Positions 35,428 to 44,871 are shown, counted from the first letter of the stretch. The stretch is DNA of 64,000 bases from Micromonospora sp. LH3U1 (GCF_028475105.1 NZ_CP116936.1:1922001-1986000); one strand, 5' to 3'. The notes: a model not told the origin generated them from the letters alone. Made by a program: numbers and translations.

Positions 35428-36551
35428 CTGCCCGTCCCTGTGCCGGTGAGTCCGTCCGCCCGCATGCTGTAAACGATAGAGGTTAGTTCCTGCCGCGACT
35501 GCGCGGAGATCCGGTCGCTCTCCAGGAGCGGGACACTGCGGTCGAGGAGCGCCCGAGTCGCGGCAGGGTTGTCGAGAGCGAGACCGCGTCGTGCGGCCAG
35601 CAGAGCCCAGACGTTGTGGATGTTGAGGTCGACGAAGGGATGCTCTGGATAGAGGCGATGGACCAGGTGCCGAAGAAGGATTGAGCCATGCCAGTCAGCG
35701 AGCGCTTCGGGCATGAAGGAGTCGTCGCGGTGGCGGTACGGGATCTCGCCCACCCAGTAGGCCGAATAGTTGAGGGCTGCTCGCTCGCAGGCGTCGTCGG
35801 GGTGTGCGCGAGCGATGAAGTCTCGTAACGGTTCCGGGTCGCCCTGGTTAGCGAGGGACGTGACGACGGAGCGGGCGTCGGGCCACAGCGGTGACCAGGT
35901 GCGAAAGGTGGTCGTGCGGCGTGCTCGGGCGGTGGCCTGGGTGAGCCAACCTGCTGCTGCCTTGGTGGGGTCCATGCCGGCAAGGAAGCAGGCTTGCCGG
36001 TGCAGCAGCACGTTCCGATGCCGTCCGGCTGCGGCGCGATCGGCGAGCACGTGAAGGTGAGCGAAGAACGCACGTTGCTCGTCGACGGGCAGGGTCGGCC
36101 CGGACGCGACTGGACCCCGCCGGAGATGGGCGATGGGTAGCCCTCTGGCGAAGGTCGGTGTCTGCCCGAGGACGGCCCAGAGGATCAAGTCGTTCAGACG
36201 GTGGGTGAGTACGGACCAGCCCAGCGGCTGTTCGGCGATGTCGCAGCGGCCCACATGTTCCTTGAGGACGGCCGCGAGGATGAGATCCGCCTCGGCGGCG
36301 TCGTCAAGTGCTGCGAGCAGCAGTGTGTTCGCGCCGAGCCGTCCGAGCCGGCGTCGGACGGCGATCGCCTGCCCGAGCGGTACCGCGGTGAATGGCCGGC
36401 GCCCGGATTCCCAGCTCTGCACGGTCACGCGATCGACGTCCAGGTCGGCGGCGAGCTGCTCCTGCGTGAGCGGGATGGACTCCCGGATCAGCTTGAACAG
36501 GTAGCCGGTCACCTCGCCGCGATTTGGTGCTGATCGTCCGTGACCTTTCAT
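35424..36551 (-). CDS. XRE family helix-turn-helix regulator with large C-terminal domain
   Basis: 375 residues from ATG 36551. Residues 15-60 are an XRE helix-turn-helix (SIPLTQEQLAADLDVDRV, TVQSWESGRRPFTAVPLGQA). The remaining 300 residues are helical and contain no named domain. Overlap with the HD gene (ATGA) makes a two-gene operon. Similar XRE genes regulate excision and transfer in actinomycete elements. The gap to 36753 probably holds two divergent promoters. Confidence 0.82.
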   Translation of the reverse strand: MKGHGRSAPNRGEVTGYLFKLIRESIPLTQEQLAADLDVDRVTVQSWESGRRPFTAVPLGQAIAVRRRLGRLGANTLLLAALDDAAEADLILAAVLKEHVGRCDIAEQPLGWSVLTHRLNDLILWAVLGQTPTFARGLPIAHLRRGPVASGPTLPVDEQRAFFAHLHVLADRAAAGRHRNVLLHRQACFLAGMDPTKAAAGWLTQATARARRTTTFRTWSPLWPDARSVVTSLANQGDPEPLRDFIARAHPDDACERAALNYSAYWVGEIPYRHRDDSFMPEALADWHGSILLRHLVHRLYPEHPFVDLNIHNVWALLAARRGLALDNPAATRALLDRSVPLLESDRISAQSRQELTSIVYSMRADGLTGTGTGR

Positions 36552-36752
36552 GCGTCATCCCTACGTTGACCCGTGGTCGACGTTCCGCCGTGAAACCAAC
36601 GCTGCGGCAGCTCATCTGGCCTGCTCACTCGTACTGCGGGTGAGTCCAACCGCCGTCGTCGTGATCGTAGCGTCGCAGTTACCGAACGTTCCAGATCCGG
36701 TCCCGTGGTTCGGGGTCGGTTATGGAGCGCTGCCCGGCGGAGGGAGCCAGTG

Positions 36753-36959
36753 ATGCGGGACAGGACACCACCATGGCGACGAGTGACCTACGACCAGTAC
36801 CTGATCGCTGCCGCGATGACCCTGGCACGACGACACCGCCCGGCATGGTCGTGGCCGAAGTGGAGGTGGATCTGCCGCTGTGGGGCCGACTTGCCCTGCC
36901 GTAGCCGACACCGCATTCCGATCAATCGGGGGCACTGGCCCGCCATGGAGGAGCAGTGA
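36753..36959 (+). CDS. Small Cys-rich protein, duplicated right-end cassette (gene 1)
   Basis: 68 residues from ATG 36753, RBS GGAGGGAG. VTYDQYLIAAAMTLARRHRP, WSWPKWRWICRCGADLPC, SRHRIPINRGHWP. Homologue of 29794-29982. Overlaps the next gene as GTGA. Confidence 0.7.
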   Translation: MRDRTPPWRRVTYDQYLIAAAMTLARRHRPAWSWPKWRWICRCGADLPCRSRHRIPINRGHWPAMEEQ

Positions 36960-37135
36960 GCAACGACGCGGAGCGGCAAATCCTGGTCGTACACCTCCTC
37001 GCTAAGGACGGCCTGTGCACCGGTTGCCGGGCGTGGTGGTCGCGGCTCACGCCGTACCCGTGCTGGCAGGTGGACTGGGCGACCAGCCGGCAGGCGCGGT
37101 CGATGACGGCGGCGCTGCTCGGAGGCCGCGCATGA
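36956..37135 (+). CDS. Tiny Cys-rich protein, right-end cassette (gene 2, absent from element A copy)
   Basis: 59 residues from GTG 36956: SNDAERQILVVHLLAKDG, LCTGCRAWWSRLTPYPCW, then QVDWATSRQARSM. CxxC plus a third Cys again. Both ends overlap the neighbours by four bases, which supports a real gene. Element A joins genes 1 and 3 directly at this position. Confidence 0.62.
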   Translation: MSNDAERQILVVHLLAKDGLCTGCRAWWSRLTPYPCWQVDWATSRQARSMTAALLGGRA

Positions 37136-37350
37136 CCACGCACGGCCCGGTGCTGCCGATCTGGAGTTGCGGCGGCTGCGATGCTCCCTGGCCCTGCCGC
37201 ACACGGCAGCGCGAGCTACGCGCGGAGTTCGACGATGCTCCGATATCCCTGGCTCTGTACCTAGGTGCGCAGCTGGTGCGGGCATCTGAGGATCTGACCT
37301 GGGTGCCGGCGGGGGCGCTGCACAGACGCTTCCTCGGCTGGCTTCGGTGA
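37132..37350 (+). CDS. Small Cys-rich protein, right-end cassette (gene 3)
   Basis: 72 residues from ATG 37132. WSCGGCDAPWPCRTRQREL, SLALYLGAQLVRASEDL, ending FLGWLR. Homologue of 29979-30197 at about 60 percent identity by eye. Coupled to genes on both sides. Confidence 0.7.
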   Translation: MTTHGPVLPIWSCGGCDAPWPCRTRQRELRAEFDDAPISLALYLGAQLVRASEDLTWVPAGALHRRFLGWLR

Positions 37351-37520
37351 GCATCCTGCGGCCTGGCGACCAGAAGTTCCACTACAGCGACGGCTCTCAC
37401 AAGTGGATCCCACCGGACCCGGATTACGACCAGGAGGTCTGGGACGAACAGGTCCGCCAACACAAGCAAGGACACCTGAGAAACGTGCACCCGAAGGTGC
37501 GGATTCAGCGCCTCGTCTGA
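37347..37520 (+). CDS. Small protein, right-end cassette (gene 4)
   Basis: 57 residues from GTG 37347. SILRPGDQKFHYSDGSHKW, IPPDPDYDQEVWDEQVRQH, ending KVRIQRLV. About 52 of 57 residues match the element A copy at 30194. The downstream DNA up to the att core is also alike in both copies. Confidence 0.72.
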   Translation: MSILRPGDQKFHYSDGSHKWIPPDPDYDQEVWDEQVRQHKQGHLRNVHPKVRIQRLV

Positions 37521-37528
37521 GGCCAGTG

Positions 37529-37651
37529 GTACAGCAGCGAAGTACAGCAACCGCGCCAGCCGAATCGAGCCGAGAAGCGCGTCAGCAGGCCGTCCGACCT
37601 CGCATCAAGCCCGATCCGACCGGCTTGCCGAGAGTTCACACCGAAGAGGTC
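37529..37651 (+). other. Element A-type right end with truncated att core (copy 3)
   Basis: GTACAGCA arm repeats at 37529-37536 and 37542-37549, then about 85 bases similar to the DNA before attR of element A. The first 18 bases of the att core (GTTCACACCGAAGAGGTC) end at 37651, where the match stops abruptly. This is a relic of an earlier, related element that lost its attR by deletion. Confidence 0.75.
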
Positions 37652-38035
37652 AAGCCTCCAGCCTCCCGACTGGCTGGTGCCGGCTGTTGAACTGAGGCCT
37701 GCCGGCGCCAATCACGAGGCCAGCCCGCTTCGATGCACGGCTCTGGCTGTCGTCGCGGTGCCGTCGGTACGGATCCCGCGAGCTGAGACCCAGATCCCAC
37801 TGGCGAACCTCTGAGCAGGGCTTCCTGAACGGTGACCTCTTCGGCGGACCCGAAGATGTCAGCCATGGTGTTCCCGGTCGTCAGTCGGGCGGCGTCCTCT
37901 TATGTCGATGAGCGTGCACGCCGCTCACGTGCTGGAGTGTGGTTGGCAACCGCCTTACCACGACGACGCCCAGCTACATCAATCGTCACGGGAAAGCGGC
38001 TTTGATCGGTAGTCACCCATTTAAGAAACGACGCA
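37652..38035. other. Gap after the truncated att core
   Basis: About 380 bases downstream of the breakpoint. No gene or RNA found. Confidence 0.4.
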
Positions 38036-38638
38036 CTAAGCAGTCAGGGAAGCAAGGATTATTTCTCGCGCTGCTCGGACCGTAGCCGCGAAGGCGGCCG
38101 GGTCCCGGCCGATACGTTCCGCGCCAGCGCGCATGACACCGGACAGCAACTCCACTGCGAGGTGCGGGTCGCCGACGTTGCGGAATTCGCCGCGCGCCAT
38201 CCCGTCTCGGACAACGTGTTCCACCTCGACCACGATGGCGTGGAACGGGTTGTCCGGCCCCTTGGGCACTTCGGCGGCCGGCATGCGGGTGCCCGGCCGG
38301 AACATCAAGTGCATGGCCGGGTCCGTGAACGCCTCCAAGACCTCCTGGATGATTTCCAGCATGCGCTGCGCTGCCGGCTCCGCGGAACGCGCGGCGATTG
38401 CGGTCACCCGCTGGACCGTGGGCCGGCCTCTACGCTCGGTCAACGCCTGGACCAGGGCGCTTTTGTCGGTCGCATAGTTGTACAGAGTGTTGCGCGCGAG
38501 CCCGGCCCGGGCGGCGATGTGGCCCATGTTGATCGATTCGTAGTCGCGTTCGTGCAGCAATTGCCGTATCGCCTCGGCGAGGTCGGCCCACACCAGTTCG
38601 TGGTGCTCCTCGAGGTTGACTCCCCGGATACGCGGCAT
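38036..38638 (-). CDS. TetR family transcriptional regulator
   Basis: 200 residues. N-terminal TetR helix-turn-helix in INMGHIAARAGLARNTLYNY followed by ATDKSALVQAL; the C-terminal ligand domain has no recognisable signature. It lies 75 bases downstream of an SDR gene on the same strand and probably regulates it. Confidence 0.87.
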   Translation of the reverse strand: MPRIRGVNLEEHHELVWADLAEAIRQLLHERDYESINMGHIAARAGLARNTLYNYATDKSALVQALTERRGRPTVQRVTAIAARSAEPAAQRMLEIIQEVLEAFTDPAMHLMFRPGTRMPAAEVPKGPDNPFHAIVVEVEHVVRDGMARGEFRNVGDPHLAVELLSGVMRAGAERIGRDPAAFAATVRAAREIILASLTA

Positions 38639-38713
38639 CCGATCATCCTCCTTCGATGGGGTCCCGTGCCCGCCCCGAGCGTGCCGTGCCCTCTGAGCAA
38701 GGGAGGTCGGTGA

Positions 38714-39607
38714 CTACGCGGTGGCTTGCTTCGGGTAATGGCGGCGCAGGTTGGCGGCGAGAATGCGGTCGAGCGTGCGGTCGGACAGTATCCGGGTCAG
38801 GGGGATGATCATGGCGGCATCCCGGCCGGCGGTGTAGCGGGCACGCGGTCTGCGGGTCATCACGGCCTTCACGATGATTCGGGCGGCGGCATCGGCGGTC
38901 AGGCCCGATGCAGTGCCCGAGGTCATCAAGGCGTTGTTCGCCTGGACCAGACTGCCGTAGCGCTCGACCTGCTCTGGTGTCATCCGCGCGGCCAAGTCGT
39001 TCGCCGTGGCGACCCCGCGGGTGGCCATCTCCGTGCGGACGCCGCCGGGCTCGACCACGACCACGTGTACGCCCAGCGGCGCGACCTCCCGACGCAATGA
39101 GTCGCTGACCGCCTCTAGGGCGAACTTCGCGCCGGCGTACGCGCCGTAGGTGGCCATGGCGGCCCGGCCGCCGATCGAGCTGATATTGATCACTCGGCCC
39201 TTGCTGCGCAACAGGGCTGGCAGGAGCGCCTGGGTGACGGCGATGTGGCCGAACAGGTTGACCTCGAACACCCACCGCCACTGCTCCATGGGCAAAGCTT
39301 CGACCGGCCCGTTCACCTGGATGCCGGCGTTGTTGACAAGCGCGTGCAACTCGCGAGGGTCTGCGGCGACCCGGGCGGCGAGTGCGTTCACGTGCTCGGA
39401 CTCGGTGATGTCAAGGATGACCGGTTCGACGCCGGCCGCCCGGATGGCGTCGCCATCACGATCGCGTCGCACGCCAGCCAGGACGTGGAATCCCCGGCGA
39501 GCCAGTTCGTGGGCGGCTGCCGCGCCCATGCCCGTGGAGGCTCCGGTCACGACGACTAGCTTCTGGGTTTCGCCGCCCGTACCCGTGTTCATTGCCTGCT
39601 TCGTCAC
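38714..39607 (-). CDS. SDR family oxidoreductase
   Basis: 297 residues from GTG 39607 with RBS AAGGAG. Cofactor motif TGASTGMG, NNAGIQ, catalytic Ser in NISSIGG and YAGAKFALEAVSDSLR; the C-terminal extension is typical of 17-beta-HSD-like SDRs. TetR gene downstream. The pair is intact cargo within the decayed element B. Confidence 0.87.
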   Translation of the reverse strand: MTKQAMNTGTGGETQKLVVVTGASTGMGAAAAHELARRGFHVLAGVRRDRDGDAIRAAGVEPVILDITESEHVNALAARVAADPRELHALVNNAGIQVNGPVEALPMEQWRWVFEVNLFGHIAVTQALLPALLRSKGRVINISSIGGRAAMATYGAYAGAKFALEAVSDSLRREVAPLGVHVVVVEPGGVRTEMATRGVATANDLAARMTPEQVERYGSLVQANNALMTSGTASGLTADAAARIIVKAVMTRRPRARYTAGRDAAMIIPLTRILSDRTLDRILAANLRRHYPKQATA

Positions 39608-39842
39608 GGCGTCTTACTCCTTTATGCGACGGCCTGTCGCGAACATTACGACGTTCTGTCGCCAAAGGCTAGCTACGGGCGTGCGTGTGATGGCCTTCAC
39701 CTCGAGGGCCGCCCGTAGTTTCCAGACCAAAACAACGGTGAGCAGTTGATCTAGGCCCGCACCTGGAGTAACTACCTCAGGACGGCTGGGTTGCCGGACG
39801 CGTTTCGGCGTTTTCCGTGATCCCGGTACGTGGGAAGGGAGG

Positions 39843-40120
39843 TCAGCGCCGGTGTCGGCGGTGGTGCTCGTCGTTCTCGGCGGTGATGCGTGCGGAGGTC
39901 TCCTCACCGACCCGGACGTAGATGCCCAGAGTAGGCGAGGTGTCGGTGGCGGGACTTGGCTTGGAGTTCGGCGGCGCTGCGGCCCTGGCGGAGCCACACG
40001 ACCAGCGTGGGCAGCCGAAACGAGAGCGACAGCCCGGGCGCCTCGACCGAAGCCTGGCCGGGCCACGATCGCAGGTCAATGAAACAAGTAGTCGAGATGA
40101 GCGCGCCGAACTCGGCTGAG
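39843..40120 (-). pseudogene. C-terminal remnant of a tyrosine recombinase
   Basis: Reverse frames give LSFRLPTLVVWLRQGRSAAE then LQAKSRH. After a one-base shift they continue SPTLGIYVRVGEETSARITA and end EHHRRHRR. The TLGIYVRVGEETSAR tail is typical of actinobacterial integrases around the catalytic Tyr. The upstream part (39990-40105) recurs at 46400-46512. It may be the lost integrase of element B. Confidence 0.45.
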
Positions 40121-40211
40121 GATGCGCAACGGACGGCATCATCACGAGTTCGCCGGTGCCCTTGGCGGCCCCATCTTGGGCGCAGTCGCTCCGGCTCGGT
40201 GGTACTCCGAA

Positions 40212-40249
40212 AACATAGCTTGGCCAAGAAGTGTTGGCCAAGCTATGTT
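40212..40249. promoter_or_regulatory. Perfect 16-bp palindrome, operator of the regulator-MFS operon
   Basis: AACATAGCTTGGCCAA (40212-40227) and its exact reverse complement (40234-40249) are separated by six bases. The second arm ends seven bases before the ATG at 40256. Each arm contains the smaller palindrome CTTGGCCAAG. Binding of the encoded HTH protein would block its own translation start region. Confidence 0.75.
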
Positions 40250-40255
40250 GGCTCA

Positions 40256-40831
40256 ATGTCGTCCGGCCAGAGGAAGCAACTCACCGACCCGCAGGCGCTA
40301 CGCGCGCTCGCTCATCCCATCCGTCTCAAGCTGCTCGAACTGCTCACCGTCGACGGTCCGGCCTCCGGGCGAAAACTGGCAGATCGGACCGGCGAGTCCA
40401 CGGCATCCATCAGCTATCACATCGGCCAGCTGGCCAAATGGGGTCTCGTCGAGCCCGCACCCGACCTGGCTGAAGGACGCGAACGGCCGTGGCGAGCAAC
40501 CAGCCGAGGGATCACCTGGACAGCGACCGGTGACGGCTCACCAGAGTTCACCGCCGCCTCTCGGGCGCTGCGAGAGCAGTTCATCGCTCAGCGACTCGCC
40601 GCACTGGACGCCTACCAACGCCACCAGGACGACTTCGACACCGCCTGGCAGGAGGCGGCCTGGGTCGGCGAAGACATCGGTTACCTCGACCCCGACGAGC
40701 TTGTCGAGGTAACCGAGCGCATCAAAGCCCTCATCGGTGAGTACACCGCTGCCGCACGGCCCCGCAAGGCGAACACCCGCCGCGTCGCCTTCTTCGGATA
40801 CGCCGTCCCCACGTACGACGGCCCGAGCTGA
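40256..40831 (+). CDS. ArsR-like winged-helix regulator
   Basis: 191 residues from ATG 40256. HTH in residues 10-75: ALRALAHPIRLKLLELLTVD, GESTASISYHIGQLAKWGLV. The C-terminal helical domain (YQRHQDDFDTAWQEAAWVGE) is typical of ArsR-like regulators paired with MFS pumps. No usual RBS is visible because the palindrome fills the space. Its stop shares one base with the MFS start. Confidence 0.85.
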   Translation: MSSGQRKQLTDPQALRALAHPIRLKLLELLTVDGPASGRKLADRTGESTASISYHIGQLAKWGLVEPAPDLAEGRERPWRATSRGITWTATGDGSPEFTAASRALREQFIAQRLAALDAYQRHQDDFDTAWQEAAWVGEDIGYLDPDELVEVTERIKALIGEYTAAARPRKANTRRVAFFGYAVPTYDGPS

Positions 40832-42159
40832 TGCTGCACACACCGGGACTGCTCGCCCTGTTCGTCGCGAAGCTGCTGTCCACCTTCGGTTCCTGGCTCA
40901 CCCTCCTGGCGCTGCCGTGGTTCGTTCTGGTGACCACCGGCTCGCCGGTGAAGATGAGCGCGGTTATGGCCGCAGAGTTCCTCGGCGTCGTGACACTGGG
41001 TCTGCCCAGCGGCAAGGTCGTGGCCCGGCTCGGTGTGCGGCACACGATGCTGATTTGCGACGGGGCGCGCGTACCTTTGATGGCGCTGATCCCGCTGCTG
41101 CATCAGACGGGATGGCTGAGTCTGCCGGTCTTGCTGGCGGTCTCGTTCAGTCTCGGTGTGTTCACTGCGCCTTATGTCTCCTCGCAGCGGCTCATCCTGG
41201 CCGACCTCCTCGGCCCGATACGGGGTACCGACGAAAAACTCCTCGCCCGCGCCAACAGCCTGATCGACGGTGCGACCAGAATCGCCGCACTCGCCGGACC
41301 CGCCCTCGGCGGCCTGCTCATCGCCCTGCTCGGACCAGCCCAGGTCCTCTGGATCGACGCCGGCACGTACCTCGTCTCCTTCGTCATCCTGGCCGCCTTC
41401 GTCCGGCCACCCGCCACCGTTGTGGCAGGCACGGACAGGGCGTCCTCTCGTACAAGCCACGAGCAGGCCTCCACGTTCACGGGCCTACACCACACGCTGC
41501 GCCACCGAGCACTTCGGCGCTTCGTGCTCGCCCTGACGTTGGTGACCATCTCGGTCCCCGCCATATTCATCTGCCTACCAGTGCTGGTCCTGAATGATCT
41601 GGGAGGCGACCCTCGAACGCTAGGGCTACTCATCGCGGCAAACGGCGCTGGCCTCGCCATCGGAAGCCTGGTAGCCGTCACCGGCCTGGGCCGGATGAAC
41701 AACACCGCCCTCACCGGCGCCGCCATGCTGCAATGCGCCCCGCTGTGGCTACTACTCATCGACCAGACAATCGTCATGGCCAGCGGACTGTTCCTGGTAG
41801 GACTGGCCACGCCGATGCTGGCCGCAACGATCAACACACGCGTCACCCTACGCACCCCGGCACCTATCCGACCTCATGTGATGACCGCCGTGACGACCAC
41901 CGAAAACCTGGGGGCATTCGTCGGATACACCGCCGCCGGACCGGCGATACAACTCAGCGGGCCACGCACAGTCTTCGCCGCGATAGCAACCCTGGCTGCC
42001 CTCGGCGCGATCACCTTCGCCATGGCCCTACGCGCCGACCACTCACGACCAGCCGTGCCGAGTCAGCGCCCTCACGAACTGCGGCAACACCGCCGCACGT
42101 CGGCGATACGCGAGCCTGCGGCTGACCCGAGCAACCCCGCCCCAACCAGCTACCCGTAG
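40831..42159 (+). CDS. MFS transporter, probable drug efflux
   Basis: 442 residues from ATG 40831, coupled to the regulator. About 12 hydrophobic segments; N-terminal LLSTFGSWLTLLALPWFVLV, then GVRHTMLICDGARV (loop 2-3) and ARANSLIDGATRIAALAGP as in the MFS_3/EntS-like exporters. The tail of about 40 residues is Pro/Arg-rich and cytoplasmic. Induction by relief of the repressor is likely; substrate unknown. Confidence 0.86.
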   Translation: MLHTPGLLALFVAKLLSTFGSWLTLLALPWFVLVTTGSPVKMSAVMAAEFLGVVTLGLPSGKVVARLGVRHTMLICDGARVPLMALIPLLHQTGWLSLPVLLAVSFSLGVFTAPYVSSQRLILADLLGPIRGTDEKLLARANSLIDGATRIAALAGPALGGLLIALLGPAQVLWIDAGTYLVSFVILAAFVRPPATVVAGTDRASSRTSHEQASTFTGLHHTLRHRALRRFVLALTLVTISVPAIFICLPVLVLNDLGGDPRTLGLLIAANGAGLAIGSLVAVTGLGRMNNTALTGAAMLQCAPLWLLLIDQTIVMASGLFLVGLATPMLAATINTRVTLRTPAPIRPHVMTAVTTTENLGAFVGYTAAGPAIQLSGPRTVFAAIATLAALGAITFAMALRADHSRPAVPSQRPHELRQHRRTSAIREPAADPSNPAPTSYP

Positions 42160-42242
42160 GAACCCGGTCCCCGCGCCGGGCCCTCGACATGCTTTCCAAC
42201 GAGCACAGCCGCGAAAACCCGACCTCATCGAACATCGCCGAC

Positions 42243-43337
42243 TAACCAACATTCAAATGAAAGACCGAGGTTAGTGGAGCAGATGACGGTGCGGATCTCC
42301 ACGTCGTAGTCGAGGAACGGGATGAACTCGGCCCACGCGTTGTCCCCCAGGCGGATCACCGCCGGATACCGTCCGCCCCACTTCTCCGCCAGGTCCTCGA
42401 ACGCCGCCCGGGGCGCAGCCGCGTTGACGGCGGTGTAGATCGGCTTGATGTCGTGTTTCAACTCGTCCCAGTACCTGCGCGAGGTGAGCCGGAACGTGTT
42501 GCGGATCAGATGGATGATGCAGGTCTGCACGATCGCGGCCACACGTTCGTCACCACGTCGGGGAGGCCTTTGAGGCCGTCGCAGACGAGGAAGAACACGT
42601 CCTTCACGCCCCGATTGCGCAGGTCGGTCAACACACTCATCCAGAACTTCGCGCCCTCACCACCGGTGCCGGCCCACAGGCCGAGGATGTCCTTTTCCCC
42701 GTCGAGGGTGACCCCGATCGCGGCGTAGAACGGCCGGTTCGCGATCTGCCCATCCCGAACTTTGACCACGATCGCGTCGATGAACACCGCCGCATAGATC
42801 TCATCCAACGGGCGGTGCGACCAGTCGGTCATCTCCTCGATCACCTTGTCGGTGATCCGCGAGATCGTCTCCTTACTGACCGAAGCGCCGTAAATCTCGG
42901 CAAAATGCGCTGAGATCTCCCCGGTCGTCAAAACCCTTGGCATACAACGACAACACGACCTCGTCGACCCCCGACAACCGGCGCTGCCGATTCCGCACGA
43001 TCTGGGGCTCGAACGTGCCAGCCCGATCCCGTGGCACGTCAATCTGCACCGGCCCGGTGGTGTCGGTCAGCACCGTCTTCGACCGGCTGCCGTTGCGGAT
43101 GTTGCCCGAGCCGGCGCCGTCGGGTTCGTGTTTGGCATAACCGAGGTGCTCGGACATCTCCTCGTTCAACGCGGTCTCCAAGACCGTCTTGGTCAACTGC
43201 CTGAGCAGCCCATCCGGACCGGTCAAGGACAGACCTTGTTCCTTGGCCGCCCGGACCAGCTCGGTGGCGGCCTTCGCCTCCGCCGACGGCTCCACCCGCT
43301 TCTTCCGTCCAGCCTGATCGTTCTGTGTCGCGGTCAT
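42243..43337 (-). pseudogene. IS256 family transposase, two frameshifts and lost 3' end
   Basis: Three reverse-frame pieces. They run from the N-terminus (LTKTVLETALNEEMSEHLGY, DVPRDRAGTFEPQIV) through the core (DEIYAAVFIDAIVVKVRDGQ, GVTLDGEKDILGLW) to RRYWDELKHDIKPIYTAVNA. Frame changes lie near 42920 and 42535. The protein would continue past VICSTN, but homology stops near 42270. Inactive. Confidence 0.85.
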
Positions 43338-43463
43338 CACGGCACCCTCCTCACCAGGCACAACGCCTGGCAGGTCAGGCCGGAAACACCTTTAGATCCA
43401 CAGTCCCCCAGCACTGAAGCAGCGGCGAATCGGTTCCAGCGCCATCGGCATCGACGGCAGTCA

Positions 43464-44444
43464 TCAGCTGGCCGTTCGGTCACCGACCAGCAACAGGGAC
43501 TTGCCCACCGTCGTGCGCGCGGCAAGTGCACGGTGGGCGTCAGTGGCCTGCTCCAGCGGGTAGGTGGCGCCGATCGCCGGCCGCAGCCGTCCCTCCGCGG
43601 CGCGTTGCAGTGCCAGGCCTAGCAGTTCGCGCACGGTCTCCTGGTTCGGTGGGCCGTCCAGTAGCGGAGCGAGCACCGAAATGTCGCGGCGCGCGGCCGA
43701 CTCGGGGTCCGGTGCGGCGAAGCCGTCGGCGGTGCCGTAGGTGACGAAGCGGCCGCCGTCGGCCACCGCGTCAAAGGTGGCCGTGCCGAGCGAGCCACCC
43801 GCCCCGTCGTAGGCCAGCGCGGCGCCGCCACCGGTCACCTCCCGCACCTGGCGGATCCAGTCCGACCGGGTGTAGTCGACGCCAACCTCCGCGCCCAGCT
43901 CGCGGGCCAGTGCCAGTTTGACGTCGCTGGATGCGGCGGCGACCACCCGGGCGCCGGCTTCGGCGGCCAGCTGCACCAGCAGCGATCCGGCTCCGCCGGC
44001 AGCCGCTGAGACAAGCACCCATTCTACCTTCTCCGGCGCGCCCAGCCGGTTCAGGCTGAGCGCGGTCACGCCGTCGTGCACCAGCGCGGCCGCCGCCTCG
44101 ATGGCCAGCCCGTCGGGCACCGGCATGATCTCCTCGACGTCCGCGGCGACCCGTTCGGCGTAACCGGTGCTGGTCCGTACGACCACACGCCGACCGATCC
44201 ATGCCGGGTCCACCCCTTTGCCGGTCTCCACGACCGCGCCCGCCCCTCCGCCACCTGGCACGTACGGCAATGTCCGCGGGAAGAAGTCCTGGCCCCAGCC
44301 GCTGCGTAGCAGGGTGTCGAGGAGAATGACGTCCGCCGCAGCCATGCCGACGACGACCTGGCCGGGTCCGGGCACCGGGTCGGGCAGATCCGCGGGGGAC
44401 AGCACCTCCGGGCCGCCGAACACGGCCACCTGGATTGCGCGCAT
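43464..44444 (-). CDS. Quinone oxidoreductase-like zinc-independent MDR dehydrogenase
   Basis: 326 residues from Met 44444 (Met at 44453 also possible). Medium-chain reductase: substrate domain, then NADPH-binding VSAAAGGAGSLLVQLAAEAG, ARELGAEVGVDYT and C-terminal YPLEQATDAHRALAARTTVG. No zinc ligands at the expected places, as in quinone reductases. Intact, but within the decayed element B. Confidence 0.86.
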   Translation of the reverse strand: MRAIQVAVFGGPEVLSPADLPDPVPGPGQVVVGMAAADVILLDTLLRSGWGQDFFPRTLPYVPGGGGAGAVVETGKGVDPAWIGRRVVVRTSTGYAERVAADVEEIMPVPDGLAIEAAAALVHDGVTALSLNRLGAPEKVEWVLVSAAAGGAGSLLVQLAAEAGARVVAAASSDVKLALARELGAEVGVDYTRSDWIRQVREVTGGGAALAYDGAGGSLGTATFDAVADGGRFVTYGTADGFAAPDPESAARRDISVLAPLLDGPPNQETVRELLGLALQRAAEGRLRPAIGATYPLEQATDAHRALAARTTVGKSLLLVGDRTAS

Positions 44445-44739
44445 GTGCAGCATCCCTAACGTGAGACAGTGTCCTGGCCAGTGTTCAAGCTGAAGCCTGG
44501 TTGAGGTCAAGATGTCCCCTGAGGCGGCGAGACCAAGGCCACCACTATCCATTTGCAACTTTCGATGGTGATCGGGTGCACGCATCTGCCGCTGACAAAG
44601 CGCGGCGATCATGGGTGTGCACCCCGATCGACCGATGCAGCTGCGGGAGCCAGCCCTGCTGCCAATCAAGGCACTGGGCCGTCAGCTCACGACCGATCGG
44701 CGGTCGGCGGTCGGCGGTCCAGTGTGAGCCCGGTTAGGG

Positions 44740-44871
44740 GGCAGGTGGGGAGCAACAGGGTGCCCTGAACGGCCTTGAACTGCATCCAACGGCAATGAAC
44801 GGCGCTCAACTGCACCCACCCCTGCCTGCGGCTCCACGTTGCCGCAGGTCAGAGTCGGTGCGGCGTCCTGT
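44740..44871. repeat. Element right-end repeat, copy at att 4
   Basis: Starts around GGTGGGGAGCAACAGGGTG and runs through CTGCGGCTCCACGTTGCC and AGAGTCGGTGCGGCGTCCTG to the att core. Close relatives lie at 51545-51683, 60463-60605 and 63433-63575. Contains a GGGAGCA unit matching the left-end repeats. It marks the right edge of element B. Confidence 0.75.
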
